A stretch of 58,166 nt of DNA from Planctomycetota bacterium. GTDB taxonomy: Bacteria; Planctomycetota; Planctomycetia; Isosphaerales; Isosphaeraceae. The stretch covers positions 1 through 58,166 of the forward strand of contig JAJYWB010000038.1 of the NCBI GenBank assembly GCA_021791715.1, written 5' to 3'. Shown piece by piece: positions 1 through 8,884 of this stretch (position 1 is the stretch's first letter; the number at the start of each line of letters is the position of its first letter). The notes under the pieces were generated by a model. The model did no database searches. It was not told where the DNA came from and saw only the letters and a list, made by a program, of their open reading frames with translations. Made by a program: the position numbers and the translations under genes.

Positions 1-760
1 CCGAATGCCACACGGCGATTACCTGATCGACACGGTGAATACTCAATATGGGAGGGCGAACCTCCTGGTGAGCCATTTCGTTATGTGTTTTAATCAGGAG
101 AACGTTAATCGTATTGCGGAAGGGTCCTATGGTAAGCGGCTCACCGGGAGGTTCGCCCTCCCAAACAGACGCCATCCCAAACAGACGCCCTCCCAAAAAA
201 ATTCAGAGGGCGAAACCGAATGCCACACGGCGATTACCTAATCGACACGGTGAATACTCAATATGCGAGGGCGAAACCGAATGCCACACGGCGATTACCT
301 AATCGACACGGTGAATACTCAATATGCGAGGGCGAACCTCCTGGTGAGCCGTTTCCTTATGTGTTTTTATCAGGAGAACTTTATTCGTATTGCGAGAGGA
401 TCCTATGATAAGAGGCTCACCGGGAGGTTCGCCCTCCCAAACAGACGCCCTCCCAAACAGACGCCCTCCCAAAAAAATTCAGAGGGCGAAACCGAATGCC
501 ACACGGCGATTACCAAATCGACACGGTGAATACTCAATATGGGAGGGCGAAACCGAATGCCACACGGCGATTACCTAATCGACACGGTGAATACTCAATA
601 TGGGAGGGCGAACCTCCTGGTGAGCCATATTCGAAAATGTCTTTATCAGGAGAATTTTATTCGTATTGCGAGAGGATCCGTATGATATGCGGCTCACCGG
701 GAGGTTCGCCCTCCCAAACAGACGCCCTCCCAAACAGACGCCCTCCCAAACAGACGGTCT
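1..760. repeat. Three tandem copies of a compound palindromic repeat
   Basis: Three copies of a compound unit of about 275 bp begin near 1, 216 and 490. Each holds (i) one or two copies of a roughly 60-bp block starting CCGAATGCCACACGGCGATT (at 1, 217, 277, 495 and 555), (ii) a 25-bp motif GGGAGGGCGAACCTCCTGGT+GAGCC (50-74, 326-350, 602-626) facing its near-perfect inverse (138-162, 414-438, 691-715) across about 63 nt, and (iii) short CAAACAGACGCCCTCC tandem units. The paired 25-mers could fold into a long hairpin, which resembles a REP/MITE-type non-autonomous element. Overlapping reading frames through this stretch only translate the repeat and I call no gene in it. Confidence 0.85.
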
Positions 761-895
761 ATGAATGCGTCCGGTCGTCGAGATTTGATACCGGCGTAAT
801 CCAACCAAAATCGACGCAAAGGGAGATTTCAGATAACCGATGAGCCTCGACATCCGAATTCGAGCGAGCGAAACTTTTCATAAGATCGGTATTTA

Positions 896-1771
896 ATGCG
901 ATTTACGGGATTTTACATACGTATGTATTACCGGGTTACGACGGCGATCGTCGCGGCGGGTTCGATCGGGCTTTCGTTAGGCGCGGGAGGTTCGACCGAC
1001 GCCGTTTCGGTTCGCCTCGTGGCGCCCTGCTCGGTCGCGGGATCTCCCGAATCGGGGATGTGGATCGCCGACACGCGGATACCCGGGATCGTCAAGTTGA
1101 GCGAGGGGAAGCCGCTCGAACTGGCTTTCGCGGGAGGCAAGCTGAATCGCAGCCCGCTCGCTTCGCCGCGGGCGATCGCGGTCGACTCCAAGGGGAATCT
1201 TTTCGTGGCCGATACCGCGACCTGCGAGGTTTACCGGCTCAAGCCGGGTGAGCCGCCGATTCCGCTTTCAAACGGAGCGTTCGAGATCCCGATGGGATTG
1301 GCGGTCGGCGAGAACGACACGCTGTATATCGCGGACATGCGTTTATCAACAATTTATCGCATGTCCACATCCGGGGGAAAGCCCGAGATCCTGGCGCGGG
1401 TTCGCGCGCCGCGGGGTTTGATGATCGAAGGCGACGGCTTGGTCGTCGTATCGGCGGGGCCCGATCAGTTGGTTCGGGTTCACGGCGACGGCAAGGTGGA
1501 ACCGATCGTTCGGGGTCGACCGTTTTCGTTCCCCCACGCGGTCGTGGCGGCGCCCGATCGCGAAGGCTATCTGGTGAGCGACGGCTACTCCGCGACGATC
1601 TGGAAGGTATCCGCCCGCGGCGAAACCAAAGCGTGGTTCAAGGGAGCTCCGCTCGTTCGGCCCGTCGGCATGACGCGCGATTCGTCGGGAGCGGTGATCG
1701 TCGCCGACCCCGGCGCGGCCGCGGTGTTTCGGCTGAAATCCCCCGACGACATACGATCGCTTATTCCTTAA
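896..1771 (+). CDS. Exported NHL/SMP-30-like beta-propeller protein
   Basis: A 291-aa protein with a likely N-terminal signal peptide (hydrophobic stretch around residues 12-30, ending in small residues). The rest is a series of blades with the NHL/gluconolactonase-like pattern 'P..IAVDSKGNLFVADT', 'P.GLAVGENDTLYIAD', 'P.GMTRDSSGAVIVADP'. Such propellers usually bind ligands or partner proteins outside the cytoplasm; no catalytic residues can be assigned. The start is uncertain: an ATG at 923 also leads directly into the signal peptide, and neither start has a strong ribosome-binding site. It is 21 nt upstream of the TPR membrane protein and probably co-transcribed with it. Confidence 0.75.
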   Translation: MRFTGFYIRMYYRVTTAIVAAGSIGLSLGAGGSTDAVSVRLVAPCSVAGSPESGMWIADTRIPGIVKLSEGKPLELAFAGGKLNRSPLASPRAIAVDSKGNLFVADTATCEVYRLKPGEPPIPLSNGAFEIPMGLAVGENDTLYIADMRLSTIYRMSTSGGKPEILARVRAPRGLMIEGDGLVVVSAGPDQLVRVHGDGKVEPIVRGRPFSFPHAVVAAPDREGYLVSDGYSATIWKVSARGETKAWFKGAPLVRPVGMTRDSSGAVIVADPGAAAVFRLKSPDDIRSLIP

Positions 1772-1792
1772 TTCTCTGAGAGTGATTATTTG

Positions 1793-3181
1793 ATGACGAC
1801 GACACAACAGGATATATCGGAACCGATTTCGATCGAGGGGGAATCGCGCGCCCGGAGCCGGGGTTTTCGGGTCGCGGTTCGACTGATCGATTTTTTGATC
1901 TTGGCCGCGGGGATCGCTCTGCTCGCTTACAACGGCGTACTTTTTAATCGACGTATCGAAGAGCGAAAGCCTTTGGCGCCCATGCAGATGATCGACGCTC
2001 AATATCGCAAGGAATACGCGATCGTCGAGGAGCGGAAGAAACGACAGGGGGTCGAGGCGGTGAAGCGCGACCTGCCGAACACCGTCCTGTTCCAAGCGCT
2101 TAAGCAGATGCTCGATCGATCACCCAACGACGGCGGCGCGCGGCGAGATTTGGCGCGGCTTTATACGTTATATGAAGAATATTTAAAGAGCGCCCGGGAG
2201 CTGCATCGCGTGCCGATCTGGTGGCCGACGAAGCGCGAGGATCAATGCATTGAGGGGCAATCGTACATGCTCGCGAACCTTCCCCGCGAGGCCGAGGCGG
2301 CGTTTAAAGCGTGCGTGAAGGTCGATCGCTTGCATCCGACCCCCTCCCGCACGCTTTATGTGGCTCATCAAGAGCTGATCAAGTTATACGCGATCGAGGA
2401 TCGACTCGATGACGCACGCGCGATCATCTGGGACGCGTACGATCAGGCCGACCAGAACGAGCATTCGGGAATCCTGGCGATGCGGATGAGGCTCGAGCTC
2501 GAGCGGATCTCTCCCGAGGGACGAGCGGTCGAATTACGCAAGTGGATCAAGGCCGATCCCGACGACGTCGATTCGCGCCGCGCGCTCGCGATGGCCGAAC
2601 GATTGATCGCGGGACGCGAGGCCGAGGCGGATAAGCAAATCAAAGTTTGCTTAAGTCGTTGGCCTAAAGATATCGGCGTTTGGCGTGATTGGTTGACGAT
2701 CATCAAAGACCGGGGCGATCGCGAATTGCTGGCGGCCGAGATCGCCAAGATCCCTCCCGGGGCGGAAAAAGATCCCGTCATCCTGGGATACCGCGGGATC
2801 GTTTTGGAGAATCAAGGAAAGCTCACGGAGGCCGCCGAACTGTATCGCAAGGTGCTCGAGATCAAGCCGGGGCTCGCCGAATTTCATTATCGTTTGGCGA
2901 TGACGGCGCAACGTTTGGGCCTTAAGGAAGAATCGCAGGAGCATTTCGCACGGAAGAAGGAGCTTCAAGACGCTTACGGCAAGATCCCCGACGTTTTTCA
3001 GGAATACGCCAAGCTTCTTAAACAGACCCCGGTCGACGAAAAGCTGGTGGCGGAAAAGCTCGAAGAACTCGCGAAGCTGTGCGAGGTTGAAAATTGGAAG
3101 CGGGTCGCCGAGGCGTGGCGCAAGCTCAAACCCGTGATTCCGGAAAACATCGTGATCGACGATTCGGCGGGTTCCAAATAA
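1793..3181 (+). CDS. Membrane-anchored TPR protein
   Basis: About 462 aa, opening with a polar N-terminus, one membrane segment (roughly residues 28-50, LIDFLILAAGIALLAY) and then a long alpha-helical region. Several stretches match tetratricopeptide repeats, clearest near the C-terminus (ILGYRGIVLENQGKLTEAAE followed by LYRKVLEIKP). TPR arrays are protein-protein interaction scaffolds, so a structural or assembly role facing the periplasm is likely, but no specific partner is visible. A TTG lies one codon before the ATG; I chose the ATG. It follows the propeller gene closely and is terminated by the hairpin at 3242-3298. Confidence 0.7.
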   Translation: MTTTQQDISEPISIEGESRARSRGFRVAVRLIDFLILAAGIALLAYNGVLFNRRIEERKPLAPMQMIDAQYRKEYAIVEERKKRQGVEAVKRDLPNTVLFQALKQMLDRSPNDGGARRDLARLYTLYEEYLKSARELHRVPIWWPTKREDQCIEGQSYMLANLPREAEAAFKACVKVDRLHPTPSRTLYVAHQELIKLYAIEDRLDDARAIIWDAYDQADQNEHSGILAMRMRLELERISPEGRAVELRKWIKADPDDVDSRRALAMAERLIAGREAEADKQIKVCLSRWPKDIGVWRDWLTIIKDRGDRELLAAEIAKIPPGAEKDPVILGYRGIVLENQGKLTEAAELYRKVLEIKPGLAEFHYRLAMTAQRLGLKEESQEHFARKKELQDAYGKIPDVFQEYAKLLKQTPVDEKLVAEKLEELAKLCEVENWKRVAEAWRKLKPVIPENIVIDDSAGSK

Positions 3182-3241
3182 CTTATCGGCGAGTTCTCGA
3201 TCAAGAATCCGCCGACCAACACACAAGAACGTGAAGAGATA

Positions 3242-3298
3242 GAGACGCCGGACTTCGTTAGGAGGGTTGCGATCCCTCCGATTGAAGGCCGGCGTCTC
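3242..3298. terminator. Bidirectional hairpin terminator between convergent genes
   Basis: GAGACGCCGG (3242-3251) pairs perfectly with CCGGCGTCTC (3289-3298). Inside it CTTC pairs with GAAG and GGAGGG (3261-3266) pairs with CCCTCC (3274-3279) around a TTGCGAT loop. The element sits between the TPR gene and the convergent HU-like gene, where a shared terminator is expected. No clear T tract is present, so strength cannot be judged. Confidence 0.65.
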
Positions 3299-3339
3299 GG
3301 TGTGCCGAAGCTACCCGATCGATCCGCGTCGCCTCGGGT

Positions 3340-3699
3340 TCATTTGGCGACGGCGTCTTTCAGGTGTTTGAGCGCCACGACCTTAACGCTCCGTCGAGCG
3401 GGCTTGGCTTTGATCGTCATCGGTTCTTTGGTGAAGGGATTGATCCCCTGCTTCGCCTTGGTCGCGGGCTTGTTCACCACGCGAATCTTCAAAAGGCCGG
3501 GAACGACGAACATCCCTGGGCCTTTTTTGCTCAGATTCTTGGTGATCGTCTCGGTCAGCGACTCGAAGACCGCGGCGACGTCCTTTTTGGCGAGACCCGT
3601 TTTGGTCGCGATCTCGCTGAAGATCTCGGCCTTCGTCGGACCCTTGACGGTCGACTTCTCGGGGGCGGCGTCCATCTTCGCGGCTGGTTTCTTGCTCAT
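3340..3699 (-). CDS. HU/IHF-family DNA-binding protein
   Basis: A 119-aa protein: an N-terminal Lys/Ala/Pro-rich extension of about 25 residues, then a complete HU/IHF fold (TKAEIFSEIATKTGLAKKDV, a hydrophobic dimer core, and the DNA-binding arm region with GINPFTKEPMTIKAKPARR). The arm has the family's conserved INP intercalation tip. It would bind and bend DNA as a nucleoid-associated protein. The start at 3699 is chosen because AAGGAG lies 8-13 nt upstream; the frame stays open further upstream to 3906 but that part has no family similarity. The Lys-rich tail resembles extensions seen in some planctomycete and actinobacterial HU proteins. Confidence 0.9.
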   Translation of the reverse strand: MSKKPAAKMDAAPEKSTVKGPTKAEIFSEIATKTGLAKKDVAAVFESLTETITKNLSKKGPGMFVVPGLLKIRVVNKPATKAKQGINPFTKEPMTIKAKPARRSVKVVALKHLKDAVAK

Positions 3700-3933
3700 C
3701 CTAACAACTCCTTTTCCTTGTCGCTTTGTTCTCGCCCGTGAGCCTCGAACCCTCCGCGCTGAGGAATCCATTCGAAGCCGACAACGTTCGAGATCGTCTT
3801 GAATGACAGAAATATACAGAAAAAATCGGGGTTTTGTCGGCGCATCCCCACTAATTTCCACGATTTTTTGGGTTTTTGACCAAAAAAGATCCCCGACGAG
3901 GTCCAAAACCTCAATTTTTCACCCCAAAGACCC

Positions 3934-5727
3934 TCAATCGCCCGCGGCCTTCGCGGTTTCATGACGTGGATCGGGTACGCCACGTCGAACCCCCGTACGC
4001 TCGTCGACAACGATCGTATGAGCATCCCCCTGGATATCGACCGCCTTCACGCGATGCCCCAACCGCTCGAGCGGCTTAACCACGTCGTCGTGAAACAAAG
4101 CCCGCTCAACCTGAATAATGTCCGGAAACCAAGCGTGATGCGTCCGAGGCGCCGCGACCGCGGCGGCGGGATCAAGATCAAATTCGAGCAGGTTTAAAAG
4201 AACCCATAACGTCGTATTCGGAATCGTCCGTCCCCCGGGCGAACCCGTGACGACGTGAACACGACCGTCTTTCAAGACGATCGTCGGCGATTGTGAACTC
4301 AACATCCGCTTGCCGGGGGCGATCACGTTCGGCTTCGTGCCGATCCGCCCCGCGGTATCGGTTCGCCCCGGGATTAAATTGAAATCCCCCATCTCATTGT
4401 TGAGCAAAAACCCGGCGCCCGGCACGACCGCCCTGGAACCGAACGAATCCTCAAGCGTGTACGTGAGAGCGACCGCGTTCCCCGCGGCGTCGATCGTCGA
4501 AAGATGCGTCGTGTGCTCCCCCTCCGCCAAAATCACACGAAACGGAGCGAGATTCGCGCTCGGAGTCGCTCGACCGTCGTCGATCGACTTCGCCATCTCG
4601 TTCGCGTATTCTTTTGAAATCAGTTTGTTTACATCAATCGATTCAAAGTCGGGATCGCCGAGATAAAGCGCCCGCGTCAGAAACCCTCGACGCATCGCCT
4701 CGGTCACGCGGTGAAGCGTGCGGATCGACCGGGGACCGTCGGCCTTCAAATCATATCGCTCAAGGATATTGAGCATTAACGCGATCGTGATCCCCCCCGA
4801 CGCCGACGGACCGATCCCATAAATATCAAAACCTTTAAAGGTCGTGTGAATCGGTTCTCGTCGTTTGGCGCGATACGAGGCGAGGTCTTGACGCGTGATC
4901 AACCCGCCCCCCTCCTCCATATAGCGAACGATCAGCCGAGCCGTCTCACCGGCGTAAAAGTCGTCGGCGCCCCGATCGGCGATCCGTTCGAGCGTCGCCG
5001 CGAGTTCGGGCTGAACGAGCGAGTCGCCGGCTTTCCAGGGGGATCGATCGCGTTTGGAAAAGGCCGATACGCTCGCCGGAAAATCGGCCAACTTGTTCAT
5101 CTGAGTACGATCGACGGGCGTCTTGGCCGCGAGTTCGCGGTTCAGCGTTTTCGCGACATGATCGGTGATCGCGAAACCTTCTCGAGCCGAGCGAATCGCG
5201 GGCTCGACGAGCTTGCGCCAAGGTAAACTTCCGTACTCGCGATGCGCCAGTTCGAGCCCGCGCAACGTTCCAGGTACGCCCGCGGCGCGCGGTCCCGCGC
5301 GGTGATGCGGCAGCGGCCGATCGTTCGCGTCGAGATACATCCGCTCGGTCGACGCGAGCGGCGCGGTCTCGCGAAAATCGTATGTAATAACTTGTTTACT
5401 TTTTGCGATGTAGGCGACGATAAACCCTCCGCCGCCGATATTGCCCGCCTCGGGATGAGTCACGGCCATCGCGAGAGCCGTCGCGATCGCCGCGTCGATC
5501 GCGTTTCCTCCCGCTCTCAAGGCGTCGCGCCCCGCGTCCGCGGCGTTCGCCTCGCGTGCGACGACGACCCCGCGCCGAAACGTTTGAGCTTCCGTATCGC
5601 GACGATTGGTTTGATCTTCCGTATCGCGCCGGAACGTTTGCGCCCCCGCGATCGTCGACGAATACGAAAAAAACACAATGACGCTGAACGCGATCAAAAC
5701 CGACGGCCGAAATCGATGGTTACGCAA
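3934..5727 (-). CDS. ggt: Gamma-glutamyltransferase
   Basis: A 597-aa precursor with a signal peptide (about residues 1-29). It hydrolyses or transfers gamma-glutamyl groups, classically from glutathione, in the periplasm. The autoprocessing nucleophile is visible at Thr406 (HTTHLSTID), preceded by the large-subunit motifs (AGNIGGGGF, the Arg in DFRETAP) and followed by small-subunit motifs (LLNNEMGDF, SSQSPTI, TGSPGG). An unusual duplicated stretch (FRRDTEDQT / NRRDTEAQT) lies between signal peptide and enzyme domain. Its start overlaps the end of the RND pump gene by 8 nt, so it is probably the last gene of the adaptor-pump operon. Family assignment is firm; natural substrate is not shown by sequence. 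Confidence 0.95.
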   Translation of the reverse strand: MRNHRFRPSVLIAFSVIVFFSYSSTIAGAQTFRRDTEDQTNRRDTEAQTFRRGVVVAREANAADAGRDALRAGGNAIDAAIATALAMAVTHPEAGNIGGGGFIVAYIAKSKQVITYDFRETAPLASTERMYLDANDRPLPHHRAGPRAAGVPGTLRGLELAHREYGSLPWRKLVEPAIRSAREGFAITDHVAKTLNRELAAKTPVDRTQMNKLADFPASVSAFSKRDRSPWKAGDSLVQPELAATLERIADRGADDFYAGETARLIVRYMEEGGGLITRQDLASYRAKRREPIHTTFKGFDIYGIGPSASGGITIALMLNILERYDLKADGPRSIRTLHRVTEAMRRGFLTRALYLGDPDFESIDVNKLISKEYANEMAKSIDDGRATPSANLAPFRVILAEGEHTTHLSTIDAAGNAVALTYTLEDSFGSRAVVPGAGFLLNNEMGDFNLIPGRTDTAGRIGTKPNVIAPGKRMLSSQSPTIVLKDGRVHVVTGSPGGRTIPNTTLWVLLNLLEFDLDPAAAVAAPRTHHAWFPDIIQVERALFHDDVVKPLERLGHRVKAVDIQGDAHTIVVDERTGVRRGVPDPRHETAKAAGD

Positions 5728-8700
5728 GCGACGACTCCAAATCCAACGACGGCAGTTTCTCTTTCGTCGCTGAATTATCGGTCGAAGTCGATTTCTTCAT
5801 CAAGAGAAGGTAACCGACCGGAATCAACAATCGTGTAATGAGCATATTCATAATTAAGCCGCCGATAACCGCGATCGCGAGCGGCTGTTGCATCTGGGCG
5901 CCGGGTCCCTGACCGAAAGCGAGCGGAACGAGGCCGAAGATCGCGGTCAGACTCGTCATCAGGATCGGCCGGAATCGCGTACGACCGGCTCGGACGAGCG
6001 CCTCGTGGAGCGGAACTCCGCGTTCGCGCAACTGACCGATGTATTCGATCAGAATGATCCCGTTCTTCACGTCGAGCCCGATCAGCAAGATCGCCCCCAT
6101 GAACGACGAAACGTTCAAGGCGGTTCCCGTAATCCAAAGCGCGAAAAGCGAACTCGCGAGCGAGATCGGTTGCGTTAGAAAGATCAGCAGCGGCAGCGTT
6201 AAACTGCGAAATTGAAATCCCAACAAAAGAAACACAAGAAACGCTGAAACAACCAAAACAACCGATAAACTGACGAACGCCTCGCGTTTCGATTGATAAT
6301 TCCCCGCCAATTCCCAGCGGTAACCCGTCGGAAATTCGAGTTTTTTGAGCTCGCGCTCGAGATCGGCGTTGACCGCACCGAGATCGCGCCCCTCGAGCTC
6401 GGCGGTCACGTTGATAAACGGTTGCTGATTCTCTCGCGTCAGTTCGTTCGGGCTCCGCACCAGTTCGATTCGCGCCAACTGCGAGAGGGGAACGAAGTTC
6501 ACCCCCCCCGCGTTCGCCCCAGGGATGCTGATCGGCAAATCGGCCAGGTGCTCGCGATCAAACCGGACGCGATCCGAATATCGAACGCGGATGTTCGTCA
6601 TCCGATCCTGCTCGGGAATCGTGCTCACCACCTGGCCGTAAAGAGCCGCGTTGATCTGGTTCTCGATGTCCAAAACCGTCAGCCCGACCCGCGCCGTCTG
6701 AACACTATCGGGATGAATCACGATATCGGGATTACCGAGTAATACGTGCGTGTTCACGTCGGCGATCCCTTTAACGTGCTTCTCGGCGACCTCGCCGACT
6801 TTTTCGGCCAATTCGCGCAGTTTGGCGTGATCGGGCCCGAAAACCTTCACCTCGACGACGCTCTCGACCCCCGCCAAATCGTTGAGTTGATCCTGCACCA
6901 GCGGAACGAGCTCGGTTTCAAGCTCGGGAACGTTCTCGGCCAACTCCTTCCGTAACGACTCGAAAATCTCGGCGAGCTTGCGCCTCTTTCCGGGAGGCTT
7001 GAGACTCACCAAAATATCGCCCGTGTACGATTCGGTCGCGAAAAAACCGAGCTCGGCGCCCGTCCGACGGATGTAGCCCGAAACGTCGTCGGTTTTGGAT
7101 AAGATCTTCTCGACGCGACGCAAAACCTTATCCGTCTGCGCCAGCGAGGTTCCCACGGGCATCTCGTAATCGAGCACGAACGCGCCTTCGTCCATATCGG
7201 GCATGAATCCCTGTTCCAGATGATTGAACAGGAAATAGCCGGGAATCACCGCGGCGAGCGCCAGCAAGAGCGCGATCGTCGGCCAACGTAATCCAAATCG
7301 CAACAATCCTTCATATCCATCGGCGAGTCGATTGTAAATCGGCCCCGTCGCCGGCATCGGCCGCTTCCCCACGAACCGCGCCGCGAGCAGAGGAACGATC
7401 GTCAAACTGACGATCATCGAAACGACGAGCGAGACCGAAAGCGCCAGGCTGAGCGATTGGAAAAACTGACCGATAACTCCCCTTACAAACGCGAGCGGAA
7501 CGAACACGAGAATCGTCGTCAAAGTCGACCCGACGACCGCCCCCGTGATCTCCTTGCCGGCGCGGTCGATCGCGCGATCCCCCGTCTCCCCCTCCGAAAG
7601 ATGCCGCGCGATGTTCTCAACCACCACCACCGTGTCGTCGATGATCAAACCGATCGCGACCGCGAGACCGCCGAGCGACATCAAATTAAGCGTATCGCCA
7701 ATAAGATACAAGAACACGAAACTAATAATTAAGCTCAACGGAATCGACAGCGAAGCGATGATCGTCACCCTTAAGCTTTTAAGGAAGATCAGCAGGATCA
7801 GCACGCTGAAAAGCCCGCCGATCAGGATCGAATCGCGAACGTTGGCGACCGCGGTTTTAACGAGATCCCCTTGATCATACACCGGTACGATGCGCACGCC
7901 CCGCGGCGCCGACGCTCGAGCCTCGGCCAAAACCTTTTCGAGCTCGCGCGAGACCGCGAGCGCGTTCCCGCCGAGACGCCTGAAGACGGTGAGCGCGACC
8001 GCGTCTTTGCCGTTCGATCGGATCGCCGTCGTCCGATCCTGATGCGTGACGATCACCCGACCGAGATCGCGAATGCGTATCTCCTGGCCGTTTTTGGTCG
8101 CGATCACCCGCTCTTCAAGCTCGCTCGGCTCGCTCGCGAGCGTGTTCGTAAGTACTTGATATTGAAGCGATTCGCGATCGAGCCGACCCACCGCTTTGAG
8201 CCGATGCTCCTTCGTCAGACGATCGGCGACGTCGGCGATCGATAAACCCGCCGAGGCGAGCGTTCGAGGGTCGATCTCGACCACGATCTCGCGGATATCG
8301 CCCCCCTGAACCGTCACGTACGAAACGTCGGGGATCCGGCTGATCCTCGGCCTCAAATCAAAATACGCGTAATCGTAGAGCGCCGACGGATCGCGGCCGC
8401 CGTTGACGACGAACGAAATGATCGGAAAAACCGAAGGCGTTTGCCGCTCGGTGATCGTCGAAGTCCCCGCGGGCAACTGCGAACCCACCTCCGCCATCCG
8501 CGCGCGAATATCATTGAGCGCCTGGATCATATCGGTATCGGGTGAGAAATCGATGTTGATCTCGGACGCGCCCCGAAGCGATTTCGACTGAACGCGAATC
8601 ACTCCCAAGACGATGCTCACCGCCTCCTCGATCGGCCGAGTCACCGCGACTTCCACGTCTTTCACCGCCATCCCCGGCGTTTGCGCGATCACGACGATCC

Positions 8701-8884
8701 GGGGAAAAGCGACCTCGGGATAAATCCCGCTCGGCATCGCGAACATCGAAAAAACGCCGAGCGCCGTCAATAAAACCGTCGAAAGGAGAATCAGGCCGAA
8801 ATAAGGCCGCGCCCATCGAACCAGATTGATCCCCTCGCGCTTCCGTTTGGAACCGCGGTCAAGGTCGCGATCGAATTCGCTCAT
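5720..8884 (-). CDS. RND-family efflux transporter inner-membrane subunit
   Basis: A 1054-aa protein of full RND length, with twelve predicted membrane segments in two halves and two large periplasmic loops. The TM4 acidic pair needed for proton relay is present (IDD, Asp416-Asp417), and the second half carries GAILLIGLDVKNGIILIEYI in TM10. Asp-Asp in TM4 fits the AcrB/MdtB-like multidrug (HAE1) branch better than the CusA metal branch, but substrate cannot be read from sequence. The start ATG overlaps the adaptor gene's stop by 4 nt (8881-8884), showing translational coupling. No outer-membrane TolC-like gene is seen in the window. Confidence 0.93.
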   Translation of the reverse strand: MSEFDRDLDRGSKRKREGINLVRWARPYFGLILLSTVLLTALGVFSMFAMPSGIYPEVAFPRIVVIAQTPGMAVKDVEVAVTRPIEEAVSIVLGVIRVQSKSLRGASEINIDFSPDTDMIQALNDIRARMAEVGSQLPAGTSTITERQTPSVFPIISFVVNGGRDPSALYDYAYFDLRPRISRIPDVSYVTVQGGDIREIVVEIDPRTLASAGLSIADVADRLTKEHRLKAVGRLDRESLQYQVLTNTLASEPSELEERVIATKNGQEIRIRDLGRVIVTHQDRTTAIRSNGKDAVALTVFRRLGGNALAVSRELEKVLAEARASAPRGVRIVPVYDQGDLVKTAVANVRDSILIGGLFSVLILLIFLKSLRVTIIASLSIPLSLIISFVFLYLIGDTLNLMSLGGLAVAIGLIIDDTVVVVENIARHLSEGETGDRAIDRAGKEITGAVVGSTLTTILVFVPLAFVRGVIGQFFQSLSLALSVSLVVSMIVSLTIVPLLAARFVGKRPMPATGPIYNRLADGYEGLLRFGLRWPTIALLLALAAVIPGYFLFNHLEQGFMPDMDEGAFVLDYEMPVGTSLAQTDKVLRRVEKILSKTDDVSGYIRRTGAELGFFATESYTGDILVSLKPPGKRRKLAEIFESLRKELAENVPELETELVPLVQDQLNDLAGVESVVEVKVFGPDHAKLRELAEKVGEVAEKHVKGIADVNTHVLLGNPDIVIHPDSVQTARVGLTVLDIENQINAALYGQVVSTIPEQDRMTNIRVRYSDRVRFDREHLADLPISIPGANAGGVNFVPLSQLARIELVRSPNELTRENQQPFINVTAELEGRDLGAVNADLERELKKLEFPTGYRWELAGNYQSKREAFVSLSVVLVVSAFLVFLLLGFQFRSLTLPLLIFLTQPISLASSLFALWITGTALNVSSFMGAILLIGLDVKNGIILIEYIGQLRERGVPLHEALVRAGRTRFRPILMTSLTAIFGLVPLAFGQGPGAQMQQPLAIAVIGGLIMNMLITRLLIPVGYLLLMKKSTSTDNSATKEKLPSLDLESSLA

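Noticed and set aside
1..760. CRISPR array
   Set aside because: Repeats are long, palindromic in pairs and of unequal types, without uniform unique spacers; no cas genes.
5..843. Overlapping ORFs through the repeat block
   Set aside because: They only translate repeat units in shifted frames and resemble no protein family.
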